Shown: piece after piece, positions 41,501-51,700 of the stretch | Position numbering within the stretch: position 1 is the stretch's first letter | How the letters are laid out: each line of letters starts with the position of its first letter | Assembly: GCA_019096065.1 (NCBI GenBank) | Contig: JAGUCH010000003.1 | Coordinates: forward strand, 4,588,001 to 4,652,000 | Direction of reading: 5' to 3' | Length of the DNA stretch: 64,000 bases | DNA from: Paracyclopina nana | Taxonomy: Eukaryota; Arthropoda; Copepoda; Cyclopoida; Cyclopettidae | Made by a program: the position numbers and the translations under genes | Notes under the pieces: model-generated | What the model saw: only the letters and a program-made list of their open reading frames with translations | Databases searched by the model: none | What the model was told of the DNA's origin: nothing

Positions 41501-44500
41501 ACATGAGAGGATTTTACACATCTGTGATACTAGCCACTTAAAAGGGTGTATGTTTTCTCATTGTGTGCGTGCATGCAAGCCTTTCTCTTTTATGGCCTTT
41601 TGTTCCACAGGTGAAGCAAAGTAGCGCAACTCCTCAAAATGGTCTTGGTGGGCGTGGCTGCAGCAGACCCCTCCATCTACTACAAGGAGACATTAGAGAA
41701 AGCCAAAAGTGCCAGATTCTGCCTCAGGCCAGTCAACCCTGGCGGCCAAAAGGCCGAGAAAAGGCCAGACGCCGTCAACATTCAGGTGGTCAAAGGGAAA
41801 ACGACCACGTTCATCCACTTGGAGGAGGACGAGGCGAAAAAAGTGCAAAACCATGGAGACATGGTCATGAAGAAAATCCAGAGAATTCACAAGTCTGTGA
41901 TTTGGAACGCTTTCGTCGGCCGCAGCTTTGTGGACAAAATTCAAAAGGGGAAGGAGAAGAGCGAAGAAATCAACTTGGATCACGACGAAAACCTGGAGTT
42001 TGATCCCAACAACCCGCGAACGTGGAGTGAAGAAAGCCTGGACTTTATCAAGAGTGTTCTCAAGGCAAACGAGTTTACCTATGACGGATTCGTTGTGCTA
42101 TTCTGTGTAGCTAACAATGAACGCGATGCCAATGAAGTGGACTACGACGAGATGGCATGGGAAATGGAGAAATGCCTCACATACCACTTTGTAGCCAACA
42201 GGTACTAAACATGTTGTTTTCCCTAGCAAAACCTGCTTTTGCAACAAAGCTTGAGAAAGTCGATTTGGACTGCGCGATCAAAGTTATGCTTCAGTGAATG
42301 TCACTCACTTCTACTATAGCATACTGGAATAGTTAATTGCACTCCTTTCCCCTCTTGCATAAAATTGGTTTTGAGCTAGCGGCCCTGAATAAAATATGCA
42401 TTTTTCGGCGAAAAGCCACTTCAAATTACTGCATTGATTCAGGTCACAAATCATCATGAACGAAGAGGCAGTGATGAGTCGTGGCGGCCAAGATCCCGTG
42501 TCCAGAAAGACAAAAAACCCAGGAGGCCGGAAAAAGGCCGGATTTTGTGTGTACCTCGCATACCAACTGCTAGACTACGTGACGATTGACCAAATGGTTG
42601 GCGAGTCAATCAACAAGCATGTGGACGTTGCGGCCAAAAAGAAACAACTTTTGGCGGCGCTCACCGGATCCAAACTGATGCCACAAGTAGACGAAAAGTT
42701 GCGCAAGCAAATCAAAGAAATCCGAGAATTCATGACCAAAGATCAGCTTCAAGTAGTGCACAAAATCAAGGCCATCAAAGACCCGGCCTCGATGGATATG
42801 TTGGCACAATTCTTGACCCTAGTGGAGTCGAAGGAAACCACAGGAGTCTCTGGTCTCATGGGACTGCCTCAATTTCTCACATTTCTCAATAAGTCGCAAG
42901 AAGACAGGCCCAAAAAGTCCAGTGGTGCAGGCGCGATTCCGAGGCCATCAGTGGCTGGATCCATTAGGAAAACTTCAATTGCATCCTTGTCCTCGAGGGC
43001 CTCGGTGGCTTCCAGAACCGGCACCAGCAGTCTCGCCTCTATTCCGTCTTCAGGATCGATGTCTTCGAATCCCGAGACATTGAGGCCGCCGTCGAAAAAG
43101 CCTCAAAAGAATAATGGCATAGGAAAGAGCGGCCTTCCTCAAAGAACTGCATCCATGCGACGGCCGCAGACCGCAACTACGCCCAGCTCTTTGAGGAATG
43201 GGCGGCCACCCTCAGTTTCAGCCTCGGCCTCAGCCTCTCCTAGGAGGGGCTCAAATAATTACACGCCACCTCCAGAAGGCCGAATCACTAGGGAGGATTT
43301 AAGGAGAATGAACAAATCCTATCCAGCCCCTGCGTCAGCCTCGACCACGCCAACACCCACAAAAAGGCCCGAATCAGCCTTGAAGGCCAAAAAAAGAGTC
43401 CCACAACCAACCTCGTACTCAAGGGCCTCGATACCCATGAGCTAAAAATTAGATACTTTAAAATCAGCCTATTGTCTTTTTCCATTGTGCATTAAAACGT
43501 TTATAATGCGCCTTTTTACGGGCGTCACCGCTTCTCGAGGCGCACTGTTTACAAAGCAGGAACAATTTATTTTTGAATGCACTGTTGTAAGTAATTTACA
43601 CGATGCCCAATTGTTTGCTACGCTGCAAATTTAGAAAATAAAAAGGTCTTACCTAGAGCTGACTCTGAAGATGAGACTGTGGTTTTCCTGAATGACACAC
43701 CTTGTCCAGGATGATCCACAAGCACAGTTTCCTCTATAGCACCACTAAGCATAAACAGCCTCATAAATTATGCATAAAGAGCTCCCCCAAATGATTGATT
43801 TTTACCTCTTAGTAGTAGCTTTTTCTGCTTTCAATATTGCTGCTTTCTTCTCTGCCTCCAATTGCTTTTGGTAGGATTGCAATGCCCTGATTTCCTCACG
43901 TAGCTCGGCTGCTACTTCATCAGGGCTAGCCTCATTGATGCGACATATTTTAGCCTCTAATCCTTCATTGGCAGTCACAAGCTAAAGAGATAAGAACTTG
44001 TTTTTTCACTCATAGCAACATCAGTATATCAGCAGATTGCGCTTGGGGAGGAGGGTTCAATGATGGCCAAACTGTTATTGCTTTTTGCCGCTGCGGGCTG
44101 CCTCTCGACAATTGCTTTGGCAGATAGGAGCTTCAGCATTGACTATGAAGCAGATACTTTTCGCCTCGATGGCCAACCCTTCCGTTATGTGTCTGGCTCC
44201 CTGCACTACTTCCGAATACCCCAGGAATTGTGGCAGGACCGATTAAAGAAAGTCAGAGCTGGCGGCTTCAATGCAATTCAGTTTGTGGTGCCTTGGAACA
44301 TTCATGAGCCGCTGCCAGGACAGTTTGACTTCAATGGGCAAAATGACCTTTTTACCTTCATAGAAATGGCGCACAACGAAGGCCTTTATGTGCTGCTACG
44401 TCCGGGACCATACATATGTGCAGAACACAATGGCGGTGGACTGCCATTCTGGTTGTATCAACTGTATCCTAACATTAAATTGCGGAGCAGTGACAGCAAT

Positions 44501-47500
44501 TTCCTGGCAAGAGTTGACAAATGGTGGTCGGAGCTTTTGCCACGGATCAGGAGCAAGCTGTACAATTATGGAGGAAATATCCTGATGGTCCAGTTGGAAA
44601 ATGAGTATGGCTCGTATGGGCTACAAACTCAGGATTGTGACATTGAGTACGTCACCCATTTGCGAGACACAGCAAGGACACACCTGGGATCTGACGTAAT
44701 TTTGTACACCACAGATGGGAATGGTGATGGCTATTTGCGTTGCGGAATCACACCAGGTGCATACGCTACGGTTGACTTTGGACCTGGATCAGATGTAAAG
44801 GCTGCATTTGAAGTGCAGCGCCATTGGCAACCCAAAGGCCCATTGATCAACTCAGAATTCTATCCAGGTTGGCTGGACTACTGGGGTCAACCACACAACA
44901 CAGTGGGGGTAAATGAGTCAGTAGCGTCACTCAATGCCATTTTGGCTGCAGGAGCCAATGTGAACGTCTACATGGCTCATGGAGGAACTTCCTTTGGGTT
45001 TGGCAATGGAGCAAACACAAATCCATTTTCGCTTGAGCCAACATCTTACGACTATGATGCCCCCATAAGCGAAGCTGGCGATTTGACGCCCAAATATTTT
45101 GCCTTCAAGGATATCATTAAGAACTACTTAATAGATATTCCGGACGTAAATGTGACAGCCGTATCTCCCAAGGGAAACTACGGCCAAGTGGCCATGAAGT
45201 ATGTCTCGTCGTTTTTTGTGGCCAATGGCACTCTGCTAAGAAAAAGTGGGGAAAGTCAGTATCCCATGTCATTTGAACAACTGGGCCAAGAAAACGGTTT
45301 TGTTTTCTACGAGACCAACATTCCAAAGTTGTTTCCAGACCCAGCCAAGCTTGAGATAACTGGTCTGCACGACAGAGGCTACGTCTTCGTCAACAAGAAG
45401 CCGCAAGGAATTTTGGGGAGGGCAGAGGGAGTCACATCAATGCCTCTGACAGTGGATGCAGGAGACAGCCTGCAAATACTGGTGGAAAATCAGGGCAGGG
45501 TTGGATATGGTCCAGATGCAAAAGACTACAAAGGCATTGTTTCCAATGCCACTCTGAATGGAGAAACACTCGAGAATTGGTCAATGTATTCACTGCCGTT
45601 CAATGACACAAAAGCCTTGCTGAAATATGTATCCACTGTATTGGAGATACGAGCCAACGACGGACACGCAAGAAAGCTGCTAAAGAATGACTGGGACGAT
45701 ACCAACGGAAAAGGGAGCTTTTGGTATGGCGAATTCACCGTACCATGCAATGACTCCAGCTCACTCGACACTTTTCTGAGCTTTCCCAACGGATGGAGCA
45801 AAGGTTTGGCCTTCGTCAATGATAAGCACATTGGCAGATACTGGCCTAGAGTCGGACCACAAATGACCCTTTATGTCCCAGGGGTATGGCTTAACAAGCC
45901 TTGCGAGAAGAATACGTTAGTGCTGTTCGAGCAAGAAAGGCCAGGATGTGTGGGCAATAGCAATTGCTTTGTGCAGCTTGTGAACCAACACGTCATAAAT
46001 GGACCAACACCACAGAAAGCAGCGGCAGCATCAAACATTCTACCCACGCATCGTCATTATTGATTCGCACTTTTTCGTATCTTTCAGATAAAATGATGGG
46101 CGGCTTTGCTTGGGCTTTGGTTCTTCTGGCTTTCGTGCAAAGTGTGGCAACGCAAAGGAGCTTCACGGTATGCAGGAAAAGAAAGAGCTTTCTCATGGAT
46201 GGAGAACCGTTTAGGTATGTGTCTGGCTCCTTGCACTACTTTCGCATACCGCAAGAATATTGGCGAGACCGGTTGAGAAAAGTGAGAGCGGCTGGACTCA
46301 ATGCGATTCAAGTCTACGTGGAATGGAGCTATCACGAGCCTGAACTGAACCACTACGAGTTTCAAGGGCAAAAAGACATTGCACGCTTCATCCAAATGGC
46401 ACATGAAGAAGATCTTTTTGTGCTTCTGAGACCAGGACCATTTATCGATGCAGAAAGAGACATGGGAGGCCTGCCATATTGGCTGCTCCATGATAATCCA
46501 AACATGAAGCTGCGGACTGCTGATCCCACTTTTTTGAAATTTGTCGACAAATGGTTTGGAGAATTGATGTCAAAGCTGAAGAGTTCATTGTACATCAATG
46601 GAGGCAATATATTGATGGTACAATCAGAAAATGAGTATGGCTCATATGCGTTACAGACGAAGCACACGGACACCAAATATTTGATCCATATGAGGGACCT
46701 ACTCAGAAGTCACTTGGGGTCAGATGTTTTAATCTACTCAACAGATGGATGCGCTGATGGCAGTGTTCGCAACTCAATAACTCCTGGCGTTTACAGCACC
46801 GTAGACTTTGGGCCTAACTCAGAAGCAGAGTCTTGCTTCAAAATTCAGCGGCATTTTGAGCCGGATGGTCCATTAGTGAACTCAGAGTTCTACCCAGGCT
46901 GGCTAGACCACTGGAGTAAGCCGCATAGCACAACTGCCACAAAGGTTGTAGCCATTGCCCTTGATAAAATGCTAGCAATGGGAGCAAATGTAAACATTTA
47001 CATGCTTCATGGAGGCACCTCATTTGGCTTCAGAGCTGGCTCTAATAGTGGACCATTTTTACCAACTCCAACATCTTATGACTATAATGCGCCAATAAAT
47101 GAAGCAGGTGACTTGACTGACAAGTATTTTGCCATCAAAGCAGTCGTTGGAAAGTACTTACCAGTACCAGACATAATGGTAAATGCTTCTAGCCCTAAAG
47201 GCAACTACGGAGAGGTGTTCTTAGCATCACTAGCAACACTACAGGATTTGTCAAAGGCATCCGTACCAGCATACTCCAAGTGGCCAATTACTTTTGAAGC
47301 GATAGGTCAATCATCAGGATTACTGATGTATGAAACTAAAATACCAGCTGATTCAATCCAACAAGACCCAGCACTACTCCAGATCAAGGGAATCCGTGAC
47401 AGAGGCTATGTGTATGTAGACGGACAGAGGCAGGGAATTTTGTCCAGAATGGGCGATATACACACAATGCCACTTTCAATTATTGGCGGCCAAAAGTTAC

Positions 47501-48408
47501 AAATAATAGTGGAAAATCAAGGAAGAATTTGCTTTGGTCCGGAAATCAATGATTTTAAGGGGATCACATCCAATGTGACGTTAAGTGGAAAAGTCCTAAA
47601 ATATTGGAGAATGACCCCTTTTCCTTTATCAGAGGCCCCCAAAATTACGAAGAAGCAGACAAGGCATTTGAGAAGAAATCACGGGTCCATGACCTTTTGG
47701 GAGGGTCAATTCAAAATACCATGCTCAGAATCGAGCGGAAAAGATACATTTTTAGACATGTCCACCTGGGGCAAAGGTGTGGCTTTCATAAATGGTTTCA
47801 ACCTTGGAAGATATTGGCCGCGCATTGGGCCTCAAGTAACTCTCTATGTGCCTGGGATAATGATCAAGGGCAATTGCCAAGAAAACACTGTCATAATCTT
47901 TGAACAAGATAAGGCCCCTTTGCAAGCACCCAAAGTGAGATTTGTTACTGAGCCCCAAATCAATGGACCCACTCCAACCCAAACTTACCTTGGTTAGCTC
48001 CTCCAGTAGAGTCTGATTTTGCAGCCTAAACTCCTCTTCTTGACATCTCAACTTCAGCTGAAGTGACTCATTATCCTTAATGAGAATCTGAACTTCTTGA
48101 GCTTTTTTTGACTTGGCCACAACCTTTTGAGTGCTTGCCAGCTCTTTTTCAAATACAGTTATCTTAGCCTGAGCCTCGCCCAAAGCTGGAAAGAAATATT
48201 TCTTATCTCCTCAACAAGGAAAAATGAACGAGAATCTCACCATTTCTTTGCCTTCTGAGCTGATCTGAGAGCGAGTAGTTCTCATTTTTCAGCTCTAACA
48301 AGCTGGCCTGAAAATATGCCAAATCTCAATGCTACCGTGAATTGTCGCAACTTAAATAAAATAATTATTCACCTGAAGTCGCTGAAAGTCCTCGGGGTTC
48401 AAAGACAT
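38560..48408 (-). CDS. GRIPAP1: GRIP1-associated protein 1 homologue, coiled coil
   Basis: A long coiled-coil protein that in vertebrates (GRASP-1) links Rab4 recycling endosomes to later steps of membrane traffic. Eight exons: 48373-48408, 48241-48307, 47989-48185, 43806-43981, 43653-43744, 40128-40468, 39834-40049 and 38560-39645, giving 736 aa with every phase matched. Family landmarks: the N-terminal LLELKNENYSLSDQLR, SKKAQEV..EEEFRLQNQTL in exon 3, and near the C-terminus LVRKSTIIQFYCME, then MQRMLEETLTKN..LQQDLEHLSQEVVRL. Most of the rest is heptad-patterned Glu/Lys/Leu. Two introns are enlarged because they host genes on the other strand: 40469-43652 and 43982-47988. Start MSLNPEDFQRLQ parallels the vertebrate N-terminus. 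Confidence 0.9.
40469..41638. other. GRIPAP1 intron, 5' flank of nested gene
   Basis: About 1.2 kb of the intron before the nested plus-strand gene. The sequence TTTTGTTCCACAG just before 41611 is a good splice acceptor, so the nested gene may have an upstream non-coding exon here (or receive a spliced leader). No ORF supported. Confidence 0.4.
41639..43445 (+). CDS. Unrecognised 521-aa protein nested in a GRIPAP1 intron
   Basis: Two exons, 41639-42201 and 42443-43445, joined across a 241-bp intron (GTACTA..GATTCAG) that splits an Arg codon; together 521 aa. The N-terminal ~185 residues look globular and mixed (TWSEESLDFIKSVLKANEF), the middle ~120 residues look helical (DEKLRKQIKEIREFMTKDQLQ), and the last ~190 are a basic Ser/Pro/Arg tail (RPSVAGSIRKTSIASLSSRA) resembling microtubule- or RNA-binding disordered tails. 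No signal peptide or TM. I do not recognise a family. An in-frame TGA precedes the chosen ATG. It is oriented against GRIPAP1. Confidence 0.7.
44060..46063 (+). CDS. GH35 beta-galactosidase, first tandem copy
   Basis: An intronless 667-aa glycoside hydrolase family 35 enzyme (GLB1-like), predicted to release terminal beta-galactose in the lysosome or outside the cell. Residues 1-21 form a signal peptide. The core starts RYVSGSLHYFRIP, continues with LRPGPYICAE, and has the acid/base Glu182 in ENEYGSYG and the nucleophile Glu266 in LINSEFYPGWLDYWG. C-terminal beta domains run to NGPTPQ. It has several NxS/T sites. Next to Glu122 the usual AEW(D/E)MGGLP reads AEHNGGGLP, changing a Trp near the sugar pocket. 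It lies inside a GRIPAP1 intron, 29 nt before its paralogue. Confidence 0.93.
   Translation: MMAKLLLLFAAAGCLSTIALADRSFSIDYEADTFRLDGQPFRYVSGSLHYFRIPQELWQDRLKKVRAGGFNAIQFVVPWNIHEPLPGQFDFNGQNDLFTFIEMAHNEGLYVLLRPGPYICAEHNGGGLPFWLYQLYPNIKLRSSDSNFLARVDKWWSELLPRIRSKLYNYGGNILMVQLENEYGSYGLQTQDCDIEYVTHLRDTARTHLGSDVILYTTDGNGDGYLRCGITPGAYATVDFGPGSDVKAAFEVQRHWQPKGPLINSEFYPGWLDYWGQPHNTVGVNESVASLNAILAAGANVNVYMAHGGTSFGFGNGANTNPFSLEPTSYDYDAPISEAGDLTPKYFAFKDIIKNYLIDIPDVNVTAVSPKGNYGQVAMKYVSSFFVANGTLLRKSGESQYPMSFEQLGQENGFVFYETNIPKLFPDPAKLEITGLHDRGYVFVNKKPQGILGRAEGVTSMPLTVDAGDSLQILVENQGRVGYGPDAKDYKGIVSNATLNGETLENWSMYSLPFNDTKALLKYVSTVLEIRANDGHARKLLKNDWDDTNGKGSFWYGEFTVPCNDSSSLDTFLSFPNGWSKGLAFVNDKHIGRYWPRVGPQMTLYVPGVWLNKPCEKNTLVLFEQERPGCVGNSNCFVQLVNQHVINGPTPQKAAAASNILPTHRHY
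46064..46092 (+). promoter_or_regulatory. Inter-cistronic gap with splice-acceptor-like sequence
   Basis: The gap between the stop of the first GH35 gene and the ATG of the second reads TTCGCACTTTTTCGTATCTTTCAG then ATAAA (5' to 3', shown here in two pieces). A pyrimidine-rich tract ending in CAG, with no room for a promoter, is what a trans-splice acceptor in an operon looks like. A cis-intron running from inside or before the first gene would explain it equally well. Confidence 0.5.
46093..47997 (+). CDS. GH35 beta-galactosidase, second tandem copy
   Basis: An intronless 634-aa paralogue of the preceding gene, clearly a tandem duplicate. Residues 1-20 form a signal peptide; the open frame extends further upstream into the first gene's 3' end, but the ATG at 46093 restores the signal peptide. 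Catalytic residues are kept: Glu181 in SENEYGSYA and Glu265 in VNSEFYPGWLDHWS. The loop AEW(D/E)MGGLP reads AERDMGGLP, and the preceding YIC is FID, so the sugar pocket differs from both GLB1 and the first copy. It lies mostly in the GRIPAP1 intron, and its last 9 nt (47989-47997) overlap a GRIPAP1 exon on the other strand. Confidence 0.93.
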   Translation: MMGGFAWALVLLAFVQSVATQRSFTVCRKRKSFLMDGEPFRYVSGSLHYFRIPQEYWRDRLRKVRAAGLNAIQVYVEWSYHEPELNHYEFQGQKDIARFIQMAHEEDLFVLLRPGPFIDAERDMGGLPYWLLHDNPNMKLRTADPTFLKFVDKWFGELMSKLKSSLYINGGNILMVQSENEYGSYALQTKHTDTKYLIHMRDLLRSHLGSDVLIYSTDGCADGSVRNSITPGVYSTVDFGPNSEAESCFKIQRHFEPDGPLVNSEFYPGWLDHWSKPHSTTATKVVAIALDKMLAMGANVNIYMLHGGTSFGFRAGSNSGPFLPTPTSYDYNAPINEAGDLTDKYFAIKAVVGKYLPVPDIMVNASSPKGNYGEVFLASLATLQDLSKASVPAYSKWPITFEAIGQSSGLLMYETKIPADSIQQDPALLQIKGIRDRGYVYVDGQRQGILSRMGDIHTMPLSIIGGQKLQIIVENQGRICFGPEINDFKGITSNVTLSGKVLKYWRMTPFPLSEAPKITKKQTRHLRRNHGSMTFWEGQFKIPCSESSGKDTFLDMSTWGKGVAFINGFNLGRYWPRIGPQVTLYVPGIMIKGNCQENTVIIFEQDKAPLQAPKVRFVTEPQINGPTPTQTYLG

Positions 48409-48848
48409 TCTTTCAAAGGTAACATAATAAAACCTTAGTAAAACAGATCTATCACTTGTTAACCTAATGAAATAAAATTTACCTGAGATGAAGCTGCTAG
48501 ACCGAATTATAGGCCTAATATTCTAAGGAAATGTATAATAAAATTCAAAATGTTGATGACTTTCACAACTTAATGAGTGTGAATAATGAAATTATATTTT
48601 TCTAATGTAACTTGAGATTGGTCATGAGATGTCGCCATTTTTTTCTCACTTTATTTAGCAAGGCAAAGTTGATCACTAGCCCTAAAATTACTTGCATAAC
48701 ACCCTACGATTCTGCGATTTCTGAACGCTATTTTGATCAGATTTTTTGTAAATCCACGGTATCTTTTTTGCGTAGCGGTCTATGTAATTGAAAATATAAA
48801 TAAACAGCCTGGCCAATTGCAGAGAAACTTGGAACACTTAATTTGAAA
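48409..48848. other. Divergent intergenic region GRIPAP1/MRPS14
   Basis: 440 bp between two outward-facing genes. AT-rich, no TATA box that I would call; it probably contains both promoters. Confidence 0.4.
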
Positions 48849-49433
48849 ATGTTCTCCTCGCTATTTTCAAATATATCTGGATCATCGCTGACACTATTGA
48901 AAAATGGACCCATAAACAGTTTGGGAGGTGGCTGCAATTGGGTAAAGACCTCGTACCAGCAATCACGTGATTATTACAGAAGAAGTAGAACTCATAATCC
49001 TCTGAAGAAAAAGCATCAAATACCAATGGAGAAAAATCTGGAGAAACCTCATCAAGAGTGGTGGGATTGGGATGGCATCGGAAGATACAAAAGTAGACAT
49101 CACGGTTACCCTATAAACATGATGTTAAGAGATGTGCAAAAGCGGAGGATGCTCGAACAACACAATGAGAAGCGAATCAAGATCAACGCCATTTGGAAGA
49201 ATGACATCCTTCCCAAGGAGCTTCGCGAATTGGCATTCCGACAGATTCAAGAGCATCCTCGAGATTCGACAGTTTTAAGAATTAATCGGCGCTGTGCTGT
49301 GACTGGCAAGGCAAGAGGTATTTTCCACCAATTCCGTGTGTCCAGGTTCATTTTTAGGCAAGAGGCAGATCACAACAGAATTTCAGGAGCTCAGAGAGCC
49401 TTTTGGCTCACTAATATCGACATTAAACCTTGA
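48849..49433 (+). CDS. MRPS14: Mitochondrial small-subunit ribosomal protein uS14m
   Basis: A single-exon 194-aa protein. The C-terminal half is the uS14 domain: MLRDVQKRRMLEQHNEKR, then NAIWKNDILPKELRELA, and the end RRCAVTGKARGIFHQFRVSRFIFR..RISGAQRAFW, closely matching MRPS14 of other animals and bacterial S14 without a zinc site. The long N-terminus (about 90 residues, Ser/Asn/Arg-rich, WWDWDGIGRY) is a presequence plus extension. An upstream in-frame TTG at 48843 was not used. It functions in the head of the mitoribosome small subunit. Confidence 0.92.
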   Translation: MFSSLFSNISGSSLTLLKNGPINSLGGGCNWVKTSYQQSRDYYRRSRTHNPLKKKHQIPMEKNLEKPHQEWWDWDGIGRYKSRHHGYPINMMLRDVQKRRMLEQHNEKRIKINAIWKNDILPKELRELAFRQIQEHPRDSTVLRINRRCAVTGKARGIFHQFRVSRFIFRQEADHNRISGAQRAFWLTNIDIKP

Positions 49434-49562
49434 GTATCTGTGCTAATTTCGTGAAATAGATGCAAGTCTGAAACTGCACTGATTTTGCCTTAAAGTTGTC
49501 AGCTCGGTTTGCGTTTGTTTTGGTGCGTTAACTTGAAGTGAGACTTGCGGTTTTAGCTTATC

Positions 49563-49757
49563 TTAGTTGGCTTTCTCGTCACGTGAATCGCTGTCAATGA
49601 TGAGGACAACCAATAGAATCACATTTGGTCCTACCAAGCGACCCATAAAGGCCAAAAAGGATACATCGTCGTGTGCCAGCGACAGAATGCAACCAAGGTA
49701 ACACAAGGCCAGCAGTTCATAGTTTTCAATAATCGCGTTAAGCTGTTTGGTGAACAT
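49563..49757 (-). CDS. Possible 64-aa membrane protein
   Basis: A small ORF with one or two hydrophobic segments (YELLALCYLGCILSLA and VILLVVLIID) and a charged C-terminus (DSRDEKAN). It would be head-to-head with the MFSD6-like gene, 31 bp apart. The ATG directly follows TTTTACAG on the minus strand, so this could instead be a last exon. No family recognised; it may be spurious. Confidence 0.3.
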   Translation of the reverse strand: MFTKQLNAIIENYELLALCYLGCILSLAHDDVSFLAFMGRLVGPNVILLVVLIIDSDSRDEKAN

Positions 49758-49788
49758 CTGTAAAACTTGCGATTAATAATATTTTACA

Positions 49789-51689
49789 ATGAGCCGACGG
49801 AGTCGCTATAATTTCATGATTTCTGGATTGTCTAGGCCGAAGCAATATTATGCCCCACTATGGCCGTTGAAGGTCCATTATTTCCTGGTTGGGGCTGGAT
49901 TGGCGCCAGTTATTCCCTTTTTACCAGTCATTGGAAAACAAATGGGCATTCCTGGCCAAGGCGTGGGTTTCATTTTGGCATTGGTTCAAATATTTGGTCT
50001 CATTGTCAAGTATGTATTGGCTTGATGCAGTAGTAACAGCCAGTTTTAGTGTAAGTTACAAATGTTTCAGGCCACTTTTTGGAGGGCTCATGGACAAGTA
50101 TCCACACAGGAAGAAACTGATGCTGCAGGCCATGGTCATAATTGGCATAATCCTATTCACTTGTCTACGAAATTCCAGCTCAATAGAAATTGAGGAAAAA
50201 ACATTGAATGTCACGCAGTGTAATCCCGTAATGAAGCTTGAACTTCAGACAGCTCCAGATCCTTGTCTGAAACACAAATTACATTCCATATACAGTAGTG
50301 AGCAAGACTGTGAGCTGGTCTGTGACCAAAGTTCCAGTTTCATTAGCCACTTTAGCGGCCTATCAGCCACTGTCGTGGAAGAAAAAATGTCCCTCTCCTT
50401 GAGTACAGGTCACCCTGGATGTGTTCTGGAAGACAAATGCTTGATAAGGTATACTAAATCATGGCAAAAATAAGGACATTAATGGTGGCTAAACATAAAT
50501 TTATTTGAAGGTGTAATGAAGAGGATCTCAACAGAGTACTTAATGCTGAAAGTAGCAAAGACATATTCTACAGTGCCAATTTTTGGTTCATTTTGTACAT
50601 TTGGGTGACAGCAGCCACTGCTTTTGGAGGTGTAGGAACCTTCCAGGATGCCATTGCTTCCCAGTGTGTTATAAATCACCCAAGTGGAGAGACTTTTGGT
50701 CATCAAAGGCTGTGGGCTTCTATTGGCTGGGGATCATCAGCTTTGTTGGTGGGCTATCTTGTTGACGTGGCTAGTGCAGAAAAATTATTGTATGACTACA
50801 CTCCCGCTTTTGGTATCATGACAGTCCTGCTCATTTTGGATGTATTAGCTATTTACAAGTTACCGGTATACTTTATCAATACATAAGCATTTCTTGTCGC
50901 TTTTAGCTGACAAATTTCCTTTTAGGTGCCTCATCATCATGGGGAAGCATCGACCAATCCTTACAAAGACGTAGGAAAGATTTTGCTTAGCATAAAAGTA
51001 TGGGTTTTTCTTGTCTATGCCACATGTATTGGTATTTTCTTTGGAGCCTTGTCTCAAACTTTCATGTGAGTTTTCCCTTCTATGGTTTTTAGTTGGTAAT
51101 TTAATGTGCATTTTAAAAATTAGCCTCTTGGAGGAGCTTGGACATCGATCTGATTGTAATGGGATTCAAGCAATGAAGTTTTTGCAGGGTCTAGTCTTAG
51201 CCATCAATTGCACAGCAGAGACACCTGTTTTCCTTTATTCAGGCAGAATTATCAAGAAATTCGGCACAGTCAAAGTCATGCACTTCATTCTGTTTGTGTT
51301 CACCATGAGAATGTTTTTCTATGGAATGATGACTTCTCCATGGCAAGTGGTCTTCATAGAGTTTACGAATGGACTCACCTGTGGCTTATTTTATCCTACT
51401 GTCAACTACATTGCCATTCAAATTTCTCCAGAAAATTTGAGGACAACTACAACTTCAGTAGCTTATTTCATGGAAGGACTGGGTAAGTCAACACACAATT
51501 TTTTACCACTTACATGCAATGATCATGAGCATATTAGGCATGGCCATTGGAGCATGGATGGCAGGGTCAGTCACCCAGAGTTTCAGTGCTTCTAGCTCAT
51601 TTATGTCATTTGGCTGGTTTGGCTCAGTTGCCTTCGTCATACATTATGCTATGCAGAATTTGATTCAGAGCAACAATTCTAGTCTGTGA
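49789..51689 (+). CDS. MFSD6-like major facilitator transporter
   Basis: Six exons, 49789-50009, 50071-50448, 50511-50865, 50926-51065, 51124-51482 and 51538-51689, with introns of 55-62 bp, give 534 aa in frame. A 12-TM protein of the MFSD6/MFS_1-like family; its substrate is unknown. Family marks: the N-terminal PLKVHYFLVGAGLAPVIPFLP, the loop motif GGLMDKYPHRKK between TM2 and TM3, a large Cys-containing extracellular loop (about residues 105-185), the TFGHQRLWASIGWG motif typical of the family, and FFGALSQTFI. Shorter than vertebrate MFSD6 (about 790 aa), mainly in tails and the loop. Its stop is 11 bp from the stop of the converging GT31 gene. Confidence 0.85.
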
Positions 51690-51700
51690 TTGTGAACGCC

